A stretch of 64,000 nucleotides of DNA, from positions 211,882-275,881 of the forward strand of contig NZ_SLUP01000008.1 in the NCBI RefSeq assembly GCF_004341235.1, given 5' to 3'. The notes beneath the pieces are model-generated. The model did not search any database. It was given only the letters and a program-made list of their open reading frames with translations, and had not been told where the DNA came from. This document shows positions 44,978 to 53,228 of this stretch, piece by piece (position 1 is the stretch's first letter; every line of letters begins with the position of its first letter). Both the position numbers and the translations under genes were made by a program. This stretch comes from Mariniflexile fucanivorans (GTDB lineage Bacteria > Bacteroidota > Bacteroidia > Flavobacteriales > Flavobacteriaceae).

Positions 44978-45065
44978 ATATAGATGGCTCGAGTGGTTTA
45001 TGGCACTTGATTGAAAATCAAGCATAAGGGAAACTTTATCGGGAGTTCGAATCTCCCTCTATCCG
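44978..45065 (+). tRNA. Serine-type (type II) tRNA-like gene with GAA anticodon
   Basis: 88 nt. D-arm GCT...GGC, anticodon stem CTTGA/TCAAG with loop TTGAAAA (anticodon GAA, Phe), long variable arm CATAAGGGAAACTTTATC, T-arm GGGAG-TTCGAAT-CTCCC, 3' strand TCTATCC and discriminator G as in tRNA-Ser. The acceptor has two mismatches at the end (AT instead of GG opposite CC). So body and discriminator are serine-like while the anticodon reads Phe codons. It could be a decayed tRNA-Ser, an integration scar, or an unusual functional tRNA. Confidence 0.6.
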
Positions 45066-45083
45066 CAGATACGTTAGTATTAT

Positions 45084-45112
45084 AGCCCGCAATCATAAAT
45101 TGCGGGCTTGTT
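45084..45112 (+). terminator. Terminator after the tRNA-like gene
   Basis: AGCCCGCAAT CATAA ATTGCGGGCT followed by TGTTGGTTTT. Confidence 0.75.
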
Positions 45113-45248
45113 GGTTTTATAATAACATATTTTAAAAATAAAGATACTTATTTCTATTTTTGAATAATTCTACAATATTAAAAATAATTTGTATTCTTTA
45201 TTTTTATATATTTGCATCAGAAATGAATAATATTACAAATATAATCTA

Positions 45249-45806
45249 ATGCAATTAAAAATAAAAGAAATAGCAAATATTCAGTTCGGTTATTATGGTA
45301 GGCCTAGTAATGACGGTACGATTCCCTATTTGCAAGCAAAGCATTTTAATGAATTTGGTCAATATATAGGTGAAGATGAAACTACTTTAGAAGAGGATGA
45401 TAAATCAATAACTAATCTTTTACAAAATGATGACATTTTATTTGTTGCCAAAGGATTTCGATTTTTTTCTACAATTTATAAAAAGGAGTTTGGTAAAGCA
45501 ATTGCATCATCTATATTTTTTATTTTAAGAGTTGATAAATCTAAAATCATTCCTGAATATTTGGTTTCAGTTTTAAATCTACCAAAAAACTTGATGTATT
45601 TTCAACAATCTGCTTCTGGTAGTTCTATACCTTCTATCCGAAAAAGTGAGTTGGCAGATTTTACTTTTAATTTAATTCCTATTGCTGAACAATTAAAAGT
45701 GGTAGAAATTCAAAAGCTTTATCTAAAAGATATTGATATAACTAACAATATAATAAAAGAGAAACAAAAACTATTTCAATCAACAATTTCAACAATAATA
45801 AAATAA
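45249..45806 (+). CDS. hsdS: Type I restriction specificity subunit, half-size (single TRD)
   Basis: 185 aa: one target-recognition domain (IKEIANIQFGYYGRPS, YLQAKHFNE, PSIRKSELADFTFNLIP) plus one conserved coiled-coil spacer (EIQKLYLKDIDITNNIIKEK). Full HsdS has two such halves and about 400 aa. Half-subunits can dimerise to give palindromic recognition, or this may be a truncation. A complete hsdS lies in the same operon at 51948. A TATATTTG box at 45207-45214 is a likely operon promoter. Confidence 0.82.
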   Translation: MQLKIKEIANIQFGYYGRPSNDGTIPYLQAKHFNEFGQYIGEDETTLEEDDKSITNLLQNDDILFVAKGFRFFSTIYKKEFGKAIASSIFFILRVDKSKIIPEYLVSVLNLPKNLMYFQQSASGSSIPSIRKSELADFTFNLIPIAEQLKVVEIQKLYLKDIDITNNIIKEKQKLFQSTISTIIK

Positions 45807-45813
45807 AAACAAC

Positions 45814-46035
45814 ATGGCAAAAGTAAAAAACGATGCTCCTGGTATGAAAGGAGAAAGAAGCAGAAATGAAACTGGCGAATTAAGACAAAAAAGAAGTGAT
45901 ACACATATTGGTACTATTGAAAAAAATTATAACATCAACTTAAATGTTAGAAGCGATATGCATCTTGGTACTTATTTAGAAAAGAATAATATTGCTTCTT
46001 TAAATGATTTGATAAACGATAAAAACAATAAATAG
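45814..46035 (+). CDS. Small conserved protein of type I R-M operons (RSD-repeat)
   Basis: 73 aa, basic, no membrane segment. Two tandem motifs RSDTHIGTIEK and RSDMHLGTYLEK separated by NYNINLNV suggest an internal duplication. It sits 7 bp after the half hsdS and 17 bp before hsdM. I associate it with hsd operons in Bacteroidota by context only; function unknown. Confidence 0.6.
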   Translation: MAKVKNDAPGMKGERSRNETGELRQKRSDTHIGTIEKNYNINLNVRSDMHLGTYLEKNNIASLNDLINDKNNK

Positions 46036-46052
46036 AAAATAAAATACAGAAA

Positions 46053-47585
46053 ATGGGTAATACTAAAATTACACAAAGAGAAATCAACAATATAGTTTGG
46101 AAAGCCTGTGATAGTTTACGACCTGTAATGGGAAGTGAACAATACAAAGATTACATACTTACACTTTTGTTTATAAAATATCTATCGGATGTTTGGAAAG
46201 ATAAAGTAGCTCAATACCGTATTAAATATCCAGATAACGAAGAAATGGTGCAACGTCAATTAAAAAGAGAGCGTTTTATTTTGCCTGATGTTAGTAATTT
46301 CGACTATCTTTTTCAAAACCGCAATGAAGCTAATGTTGGTGAAATTATTGATATTGGATTAACAGCTTTAGAGGATGCAAATCGTGCCAAATTAGCAATG
46401 GTATTTCGTAGTATTTCATTCAATTCCGAAACGGTGTTTGGTCAAACAAAACAACGCAATGCAATAATGAAAAACTTATTGGTTGATTTTTCTGAATTAG
46501 ATTTACAACCATCACATTTAGAAGGTAATGATGTTATTGGAGATAGTTATGAATTTCTAATTTCAAAATTTGCAGGGGAAAGTGGTAAGAAGTCTGGTGA
46601 ATTTTATACTCCAAGCGAAATAAGTACACTGCTTGCAAAATTAGTAGATCCACAATCAGGTAATAGAATTTGTGATCCTGCATGTGGTTCGGGTTCATTA
46701 TTGATTAAAGTAGCTAATGAAATAGAAGGAAAAAACTATTCTCTTTATGGTCAAGAAAACAATGGTAGTACATGGGCTTTGTGTCGTATGAACATGTTTT
46801 TGCATGAACAAGACAGTGCTACTATAGAATGGGGGGATACAATTAACAATCCCAAACTATTAGAGAAAGATAATCTAATGAAATTTAATATTGTAGTTGC
46901 AAATCCACCTTTTTCGCTTGATAAATGGGGCGCAGATACAGCAGCCTCTGATCAGTTTAACCGCTTCCATAGAGGTGTGCCACCAAAAAGTAAAGGAGAT
47001 TATGCGTTTATAAGTCATATGGTAGAAACCACCTATGAAGATGTAGGTAAAGTGGGTGTAATTGTACCTCATGGAGTATTATTTCGTAGCAGTAGTGAAG
47101 GTAAAATTCGTAAGCAATTAATAGATGAAAACTTATTAGAGGCTGTTATTGGGTTACCTGCTAATTTGTTTTTTGGCACAGGAATTCCAGCTGCTATTTT
47201 AATTTTTAATAGAGGAAAAGGAATAAACAAAGACATTTTATTTATTGATGCGAGTAGTGAGTTTGAAAACGAAAAGAATCAAAATAAATTAAGAGAAAAA
47301 GATATTGAACATATTGTTACAGCTTATAAATCATTTAAAGAAGCTAAACCACTAACATCTGAAAAAGGCATTGTATTAGAAGATAAATACAGCTATCGTG
47401 CTACGATTGCTGATATTGTTGAAAATGATTACAATCTTAATATTCCTCGTTATGTAGATACATTTGAAGAAGAAGAAGAAGTGGATATAAAAGCTACACA
47501 CAACAATATTAAAGAATTAAAAAAACAACTTACTGAAGTAGAAAACCAAATGGAAAACTACTTAAAAGAATTGAATTTAATTTAA
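46053..47585 (+). CDS. hsdM: Type I restriction-modification DNA methyltransferase subunit
   Basis: 510 aa. N-terminal HsdM_N helical domain (REINNIVWKACDSLRPVMG), SAM-binding motif CDPACGSGSLLIK (from C207), and catalytic NPPF (N284-F287) of N6-adenine methyltransferases; C-terminal coiled coil (HNNIKELKKQLTEVENQMEN) for contact with HsdS. Known role: host-protective adenine methylation, and part of the restriction complex with HsdR at 55001. Confidence 0.93.
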   Translation: MGNTKITQREINNIVWKACDSLRPVMGSEQYKDYILTLLFIKYLSDVWKDKVAQYRIKYPDNEEMVQRQLKRERFILPDVSNFDYLFQNRNEANVGEIIDIGLTALEDANRAKLAMVFRSISFNSETVFGQTKQRNAIMKNLLVDFSELDLQPSHLEGNDVIGDSYEFLISKFAGESGKKSGEFYTPSEISTLLAKLVDPQSGNRICDPACGSGSLLIKVANEIEGKNYSLYGQENNGSTWALCRMNMFLHEQDSATIEWGDTINNPKLLEKDNLMKFNIVVANPPFSLDKWGADTAASDQFNRFHRGVPPKSKGDYAFISHMVETTYEDVGKVGVIVPHGVLFRSSSEGKIRKQLIDENLLEAVIGLPANLFFGTGIPAAILIFNRGKGINKDILFIDASSEFENEKNQNKLREKDIEHIVTAYKSFKEAKPLTSEKGIVLEDKYSYRATIADIVENDYNLNIPRYVDTFEEEEEVDIKATHNNIKELKKQLTEVENQMENYLKELNLI

Positions 47586-47598
47586 AAGAGCCAAAAGA

Positions 47599-48366
47599 AT
47601 GAATGTCAATAAGATACAATATGCATCTGACCTACATTTGGAATTCCCCAAAAATAAGGAATTCTTTAATGCAAATCCGTTAGTTCCTAGTGGGGATATA
47701 TTGATTTTGGCAGGAGATATTGTTCCTTTTGTTGTCTTGGATAAACATCAAGACTTTTTTAGCTTCTTATCTGATAATTTTCAAATGACTTATTGGATTC
47801 CAGGCAATCACGAATATTATTATTTTGATGCAGCCACAAAGCCCGAAACTTTTTATGAAGAAATCAGGAGTAATGTAATTTTATTAAACAATTCGGTAGT
47901 TCACTATCAAAACACAAAATTGATATTTTCTACTTTGTGGTCAAAGATTAGTCTTTCTAATCAGTGGAGTATTGAACGTGGTCTAAGTGATTTTCATGTA
48001 ATTAATTACCACGGTCATAAGTTAACAACTGATGATTATAATCAATTGCATACTAATTGTATCAACTTTATTAATCAAGAATTGCAGAAGAATGATGCTG
48101 ATAAAACAATTGTAGTAACGCATCATGTTCCTACATTCAAAAAGTATCCTAAGATATATAAAAATAGTGCCTTAAATGAAGCTTTTGCAGTAGAGCTTTT
48201 TGATGTTATCGAAGCGTCTAATGTAGATTATTGGATTTATGGACACAGTCATCATAATACTAAAGATTTCAAAATTGGTAGAACTCAAATGAGAACTAAT
48301 CAATTAGGATATATACAACGAAATGAAAACGAGCGTTTTGATCCTAAAAAATATTTTAATATATGA
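47599..48366 (+). CDS. Calcineurin-like metallophosphoesterase
   Basis: 255 aa with all motifs of the family in order: SDLH (metal), AGDIV, GNHEYYY, VVTHHVPT and YGHSHH. No signal peptide, so cytoplasmic. Frequently seen as cargo in type I R-M and phage-defence operons of Bacteroidota. Substrate unknown: nucleic acid, cyclic nucleotide or phosphoprotein are all possible. 13 bp after hsdM. Confidence 0.85.
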   Translation: MNVNKIQYASDLHLEFPKNKEFFNANPLVPSGDILILAGDIVPFVVLDKHQDFFSFLSDNFQMTYWIPGNHEYYYFDAATKPETFYEEIRSNVILLNNSVVHYQNTKLIFSTLWSKISLSNQWSIERGLSDFHVINYHGHKLTTDDYNQLHTNCINFINQELQKNDADKTIVVTHHVPTFKKYPKIYKNSALNEAFAVELFDVIEASNVDYWIYGHSHHNTKDFKIGRTQMRTNQLGYIQRNENERFDPKKYFNI

Positions 48367-48384
48367 TTTTCAATATAATAAAGT

Positions 48385-48417
48385 TATATTTGCACAATAA
48401 AGTTAATCACTTTATTG
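48385..48417 (+). promoter_or_regulatory. Promoter box and inverted-repeat operator of the AbiE-like pair
   Basis: TATATTTG (48385-48392) is a -7 element, immediately followed by a perfect dyad CAATAAAGT-TAATC-ACTTTATTG (48395-48417) with another half-site ACTTTATT at about 48428. AbiEi antitoxins are known to repress their own promoters through inverted repeats, so this is a likely autoregulatory operator covering the transcription start. Confidence 0.55.
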
Positions 48418-48447
48418 ATTGTTTTTGACTTTATTAAGGTATAAATT

Positions 48448-49458
48448 ATGAAGAAAGCTATTAATTATATCAACGAAACACTAGGCATAAATGCCATAGT
48501 AAATCCAATTCAGAATAAAGATTTGGGGAACTTGCCTATGTATTTTTCTAAAGCGTATAAGCTATATGGTACTACAATTTTTGATAAAAACATAGTATTG
48601 GTAGAACTAAAAAACGAGGATGATTTAAGTATTCTTCAAGCAGATAAGCACTTACTGCTACTTAAAAACACCTGGAATAAAACAGTAGTGCTAGTGCTAG
48701 ACACTATTTTATCTTACAACAGAAATCGATTAATTGAAAAAAGAATCAACTTTATTGTTCCAGGAAAGCAATTGTTTTTACCGGAACTATTGATCAATTT
48801 AAGCGAAAATTATTCACTACCAAAATCAAAACAGAAAAGCGAGACATTAATGCCTTCGGCGCAATTGCTATTGCTTTATCATATTATCCATAGGTATAAC
48901 AAATGGCAAATTGAAGAACATGCTTTTAATGAAATTGCCGATAAGCTAAACTATTCGCCAATGGCAATTACAAATGCTGTAGAAGATTTAAAACAACATG
49001 AATTTATTGATGTAAACGGGGAAAAAGAAAAGTACATCAAGTTTAAATATGAAAGAAGTGAATTGTGGTACTATGCACAAGAACAAAAGCTATTAGTAAG
49101 TCCAATAATAAAAACAGTTTATGTAGATGTATTGCCAAGCGATAGTTTTATGTTAAAATCCAATGCTTCTGCCATGCCAGAATACACAAGCTTAAACCCA
49201 AGCAGACAAGATTATTATGCCATAGAAAAAAACACTTTTTATGCCTTAAAAAGAAACAATCGTTTAGTAAATGCAAATGATCGAGAAGGTCAATTTGCCA
49301 TTGAAGTATGGAAATACAACCCATTAACAATAGCAGAAGAAATGGATAATGACCTAGTTGTAGTTGATCCACTATCTTTATATTTAAGCTTAAAAGATAG
49401 TCATGATGAACGTGTAGAAATGGGATTAGAACAAATAATTGAAAAATATATATGGTAG
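48448..49458 (+). CDS. AbiEi-like antitoxin / winged-helix protein of a type IV TA pair
   Basis: 336 aa. The centre has a winged helix (FNEIADKLNYSPMAITNAVE, DLKQHEFI) and the C-terminus reads VVDPLSLYLSLKDSHDERVE, the promoter-binding/substrate-like segment seen in AbiEi and related proteins. It overlaps the nucleotidyltransferase gene by 7 bp, the coupling typical of toxin-antitoxin pairs. Assignment rests on order, coupling and wHTH rather than strong sequence identity. Confidence 0.65.
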   Translation: MKKAINYINETLGINAIVNPIQNKDLGNLPMYFSKAYKLYGTTIFDKNIVLVELKNEDDLSILQADKHLLLLKNTWNKTVVLVLDTILSYNRNRLIEKRINFIVPGKQLFLPELLINLSENYSLPKSKQKSETLMPSAQLLLLYHIIHRYNKWQIEEHAFNEIADKLNYSPMAITNAVEDLKQHEFIDVNGEKEKYIKFKYERSELWYYAQEQKLLVSPIIKTVYVDVLPSDSFMLKSNASAMPEYTSLNPSRQDYYAIEKNTFYALKRNNRLVNANDREGQFAIEVWKYNPLTIAEEMDNDLVVVDPLSLYLSLKDSHDERVEMGLEQIIEKYIW

Positions 49459-50222
49459 TAGGATTAGAGGTTTTTAGCCTACATTTTAAAGATTTTCAAG
49501 ATAGTTACATCATCATTGGTGGAACAGCTTGCGATATTATTATAGAAGGAGCAGGTTTTACACCGCGTGCTACCGATGATATTGATATGATATTGATTGT
49601 TGAAGCTTTGTCCCCAGAGTTTGTAACCAAGTTTTGGGAATTTATTAAGCTCGGAAAATATGCTGTACAACAAAAAAATCAAGAAGAAAGAAACTGCTAC
49701 CGTTTTGCAAGTCCTGCCAATCCAGATTATCCAAAACAACTCGAATTGTTTTGCAAAGTTCCAGATGTTATCGATGCCAATGAAGGCGCACATCTAACCC
49801 CAATTCCAGTAGAAGAAGGTTTATCCAGTTTGTCAGCCATATTGCTAGACGAAAACTATTATAACTATACCATAGAGCATAGCGAAGTGAAAGAAGGGGT
49901 GCATTTTGCAATACCACAAACTTTAATTTGCCTAAAAGCTTTTGCCTTTTTAAACAATACTGAAAGAAAAGCAGCAGGTCAAAATGTGAGAACAGTAGAT
50001 ATCAAAAAACACAAAAATGATGTGTTTAGAATGGTAATGATGCTCACAGAAAACGACCGTTTCGTTTTGCCTGGTACCATTAAAGCCGATTTGAAAAAGT
50101 TTGTTGACACTATAAAAGACGATTTACCAAGTACAGATACATTAACATCCAATGGATTTGGAAACCAAGACATGAACCAAATTTTTAACAAATTAATACA
50201 AGCTTTTCAATTAACATTATAA
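49452..50222 (+). CDS. AbiEii-like nucleotidyltransferase toxin
   Basis: 256 aa. N-terminal nucleotidyltransferase core: IIGGTACDIIIEGAGF, then ATDDIDMILIVEAL, matching the GG-x-A-x-D and T-D-D-I-D motifs of AbiEii/MNT-type enzymes. Conserved Lys in TLICLKAFAFLNN and a C-terminal helical domain. Known members are NTase toxins modifying tRNA or proteins. The start ATG lies inside the end of the preceding gene. Confidence 0.7.
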   Translation: MVVGLEVFSLHFKDFQDSYIIIGGTACDIIIEGAGFTPRATDDIDMILIVEALSPEFVTKFWEFIKLGKYAVQQKNQEERNCYRFASPANPDYPKQLELFCKVPDVIDANEGAHLTPIPVEEGLSSLSAILLDENYYNYTIEHSEVKEGVHFAIPQTLICLKAFAFLNNTERKAAGQNVRTVDIKKHKNDVFRMVMMLTENDRFVLPGTIKADLKKFVDTIKDDLPSTDTLTSNGFGNQDMNQIFNKLIQAFQLTL

Positions 50223-50233
50223 TATTAAAAAAA

Positions 50234-51514
50234 ATGGCTATAACTACACAACAAAAAAAAGAATTAGAAGAAATATTAGATGTCCTAGGAGAAAATTTAA
50301 GTATTACTGAAGCACAACATGAAGCTGCAGTAAATAGTTATAAGGCTGTTGGAAATTGGTTGACTAATGATGATTCAGAATTAGCAAACTACAATCCTGT
50401 TGTTAGTCCACAGGGTTCATTTATCATTGGAACTTTAATTCAAACTGTAGATCCTGACGGAGATATTGATTTGGATATTGTATGTGAATTAAATGGTAAA
50501 AAACAAAGTTGGACCCAAAAGGATGTAAAGGAACTTGTTGGTGATCAACTTCGTAAACATAAAAAGTATGAATCTATTCTTGATGATGAAGGAAGAAGAT
50601 GTTGGACGTTGAAATATAGAGAAAATGGTAATGCAAATGAAAGGTACCACATGGATATTCTTCCAGCTGTAAACACATCAGGGCATTCAATAATAATGGA
50701 AAGAGCTTATTCAAATTTATCCGACCAGAAAATTGAGAGCTTGGTTTTGAGTATTACTGATAAAGAAAAAGTACCAGATTATTATTTATCTACAAACCCA
50801 TTAAGTTGGTATTTAAGCAATCCATTTGGTTATGCAATATGGTTTATGAAAAGTGCTGAAAATGTTAAAGGTCTTAGAACGAAAACATTCTCATTAAATG
50901 AATCTGTAAAACCTACACCAAAATATCAAAAACAGCGATTGCCATTGCAAAGAGCTGTCCAGTTATTAAAAAGACATCGTGATATTATGTTTAAAGATTA
51001 TTCTGATGAAGATAAAAAAGAAAAACCAATTTCTTGTATTTTAACAACATTAGCAACACATGCTTATAATGGAGAAGATAATATTATGGAGGCATTAATA
51101 AATGTTATCAATAATATGGAAAAATTCATAGAGGTTAGGTTAGACGAAAAAACTGGTCAGTACGTCAAATGGATTTCTAATCCTGTAAAAACTTCAGAAA
51201 ACTTTGCCGATAGATGGGCATTGCCTAATTCTAAAAGAGAAAAGTTTTTCAAAGATTGGATAGAAAAATTAAAACTTGATTTTGGAATTTTTAATGCTCC
51301 TTTCAACAGAATTAATTTATCAGAATCATTAAAAAAATCTTTTGGTGATGCTCCTGTAACTAAAACATTCTCTGATATAGGTAATAACATGAGAATATTA
51401 ACTGAAAACGGAAATAATAATGTTGATAGAAATCTTGGACTAGTTGGAACGGCTGTAACAGGATTAAAAGAAGTGACTAAAGTTCAGCCACATAAATTTT
51501 TTGGTAATGAATAA
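50234..51514 (+). CDS. CBASS CD-NTase (cGAS/DncV-like nucleotidyltransferase)
   Basis: 426 aa. Nucleotidyltransferase active site: SPQGSFIIGT (G61-S62), DGDIDLDIV (acidic residues D77, D79, D81) and the third aspartate in YHMDILPAV (D141). A helical C-terminal half follows (NPLSWYLSNPFGYAIWF, LQRAVQLLKRHRDIMF), as in bacterial cGAS-like enzymes making cyclic oligonucleotides after phage infection. The C-terminus reads PHKFFGNE: a Gly close to but not at the end, relevant because E2-type CBASS proteins conjugate the synthase tail. The E2-like gene overlaps its stop codon. Confidence 0.88.
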   Translation: MAITTQQKKELEEILDVLGENLSITEAQHEAAVNSYKAVGNWLTNDDSELANYNPVVSPQGSFIIGTLIQTVDPDGDIDLDIVCELNGKKQSWTQKDVKELVGDQLRKHKKYESILDDEGRRCWTLKYRENGNANERYHMDILPAVNTSGHSIIMERAYSNLSDQKIESLVLSITDKEKVPDYYLSTNPLSWYLSNPFGYAIWFMKSAENVKGLRTKTFSLNESVKPTPKYQKQRLPLQRAVQLLKRHRDIMFKDYSDEDKKEKPISCILTTLATHAYNGEDNIMEALINVINNMEKFIEVRLDEKTGQYVKWISNPVKTSENFADRWALPNSKREKFFKDWIEKLKLDFGIFNAPFNRINLSESLKKSFGDAPVTKTFSDIGNNMRILTENGNNNVDRNLGLVGTAVTGLKEVTKVQPHKFFGNE

Positions 51515-51938
51515 ACCACCAAAGCTCACTATTGCGCAACAGTTTGCAGGTTTAAAGAGAGATTATGGTTTTGGAGAAACTAAAATGAGTACATACAGTC
51601 AAATAGTTTGGGAGGGTAAATTAAAATCTTCTCCATTGGGTGATGAATACTTGGTTAGAGTTACTTACAAAAAAGGAGACAGTCCTAAAATTTATGTTTT
51701 AGAACCTAAAGAACTTAAACTACCCGAAGGGAAAAATAAATTAGAGCATGTATATGACCATAAAAAACAAAAGCTATGTTTGTTTTATCCAAAAGCAAAA
51801 GAATGGAATGATACAAAAACAATCACTAGTACAATAATGCCTTGGGCTATGGAGTGGTTGTATCATTATGAAATGTGGCTAATTACTGGCGAGTGGTTAG
51901 GTGGTGGAATTCACCCAGGTGGTAATAATTTAAAATAA
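51507..51938 (+). CDS. E2-like conjugating protein of short type II CBASS
   Basis: 143 aa from ATG 51507, overlapping the CD-NTase stop by 8 bp. Visible: EHVYDHKKQKLCLFYP with the probable catalytic Cys, IMPWAMEWLYHYEMWL and EWLGGGIHPGG near the C-terminus, the pattern of the ubiquitin-E2-like proteins next to CD-NTases. No E1-like or JAB peptidase gene (Cap2/Cap3) is present, so this is the E2-only arrangement. Known role of such proteins: covalent attachment or priming of the CD-NTase. Confidence 0.75.
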   Translation: MNKPPKLTIAQQFAGLKRDYGFGETKMSTYSQIVWEGKLKSSPLGDEYLVRVTYKKGDSPKIYVLEPKELKLPEGKNKLEHVYDHKKQKLCLFYPKAKEWNDTKTITSTIMPWAMEWLYHYEMWLITGEWLGGGIHPGGNNLK

Positions 51939-51947
51939 ATCGATTGT

Positions 51948-53228
51948 ATGTTAAAAGAATTTAATAATAAATATAAAGAAACAGCTATTGGTTTAATCCC
52001 AAATGATTGGAAAGTTGAAAGATTTGATAGTGTTTTTGAACTATTTTCAACTAATTCATTTTCAAGAGATAACTTGACTTATGATGTGACTTTGAATGAA
52101 ATTCAAAATATTCATTATGGTGATATTCATTCTAAATTTAAGAGTGAAATATTGGACTGTGAAATTGAAAAACTCCCATATATTAAAGATGAATTAATTC
52201 TAAATCAAAAATTTAATTACTTAAAAGATGGAGATTTAATTATAACCGATGCTTCTGAAGATTATGCAGGAGTTGGAGAATGTATTGAAGTAAAAAATAT
52301 AAAGTCAAAAAAAATAGTTTCAGGGTTACATACTTTTTTAGCAAGAGACATTTCTAATAAAACGGTTCAAGGTTTTAGAACATATATTTTCAACAATCCT
52401 AAAGTTGGTGTTGAATTAAAAAAAATAGCGACAGGAACTTCTGTCTACAGCATTTCTAAATCGGAACTTCAAAAGCTTAAAATCCCGATTCCACCTGTAG
52501 AAGAACAACAAAAAATAGCAACCATACTATCAACTTGGGATAAAGCGATTGATAATTGCAAATCAATAATTGATAATTTGAAACATAGAAATAATGGCTT
52601 AACTCAAAAATTACTTTCTGGAAAAATGAGAGTAAAAGGGTTTAATGAAAAATGGAAAGTTAGAATTATGAGTGAATGTTTAAATTTTACTCCCAGACCA
52701 ATTTTAAAACCTGTTGAAAATTATTTGGCACTTGGTTTAAGAAGTCACGGAAAGGGGATTTTTCATAAAACTGATTTTGACCCAGCCTCTATTGCAATGG
52801 AAACAATGTATGAAGTAAAAGAAAATGATTTAATCATCAATATCACATTTGCTTGGGAACACGCAGTAGCAATAGTTAGTAAAAAAGATGAAAGCGGTTT
52901 GGTTTCGCATCGTTTTCCGACATATACATTCAATTCTCAAAATTCAATTCCTGAATATTTTAGACATTTTATTTTACAAAAAAGGTTCAAATTTTTATTG
53001 GAACTAATTTCTCCAGGAGGTGCAGGTAGAAACAGGGTAATGAGTAAAACCGATTTTCTAAAATTAGAAATTAAACTTCCCGATGTTGAGGAACAAAAAG
53101 CAATTGCAACCATTTTAGATAAAGCATCCGAAGAGCTAAATCAATATCAACAAAAACTTGAAACCTTGCAGTTAGAGAAAAAAGGAATTATGCAGCAGTT
53201 ATTGACAGGAAAAGTAAGAACAATATGA
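51948..53228 (+). CDS. hsdS: Type I restriction specificity subunit, full length
   Basis: 426 aa with two target-recognition domains (1-190 and 230-400) and the two conserved spacers (IPPVEEQQKIATILSTWDKA and LPDVEEQKAIATILDKASEE). Starts 9 bp after the E2 gene and overlaps the phospholipase gene by ATGA. Second S subunit of the operon; with the half-size one at 45249 it may give alternative specificities to the same HsdM. Confidence 0.92.
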   Translation: MLKEFNNKYKETAIGLIPNDWKVERFDSVFELFSTNSFSRDNLTYDVTLNEIQNIHYGDIHSKFKSEILDCEIEKLPYIKDELILNQKFNYLKDGDLIITDASEDYAGVGECIEVKNIKSKKIVSGLHTFLARDISNKTVQGFRTYIFNNPKVGVELKKIATGTSVYSISKSELQKLKIPIPPVEEQQKIATILSTWDKAIDNCKSIIDNLKHRNNGLTQKLLSGKMRVKGFNEKWKVRIMSECLNFTPRPILKPVENYLALGLRSHGKGIFHKTDFDPASIAMETMYEVKENDLIINITFAWEHAVAIVSKKDESGLVSHRFPTYTFNSQNSIPEYFRHFILQKRFKFLLELISPGGAGRNRVMSKTDFLKLEIKLPDVEEQKAIATILDKASEELNQYQQKLETLQLEKKGIMQQLLTGKVRTI

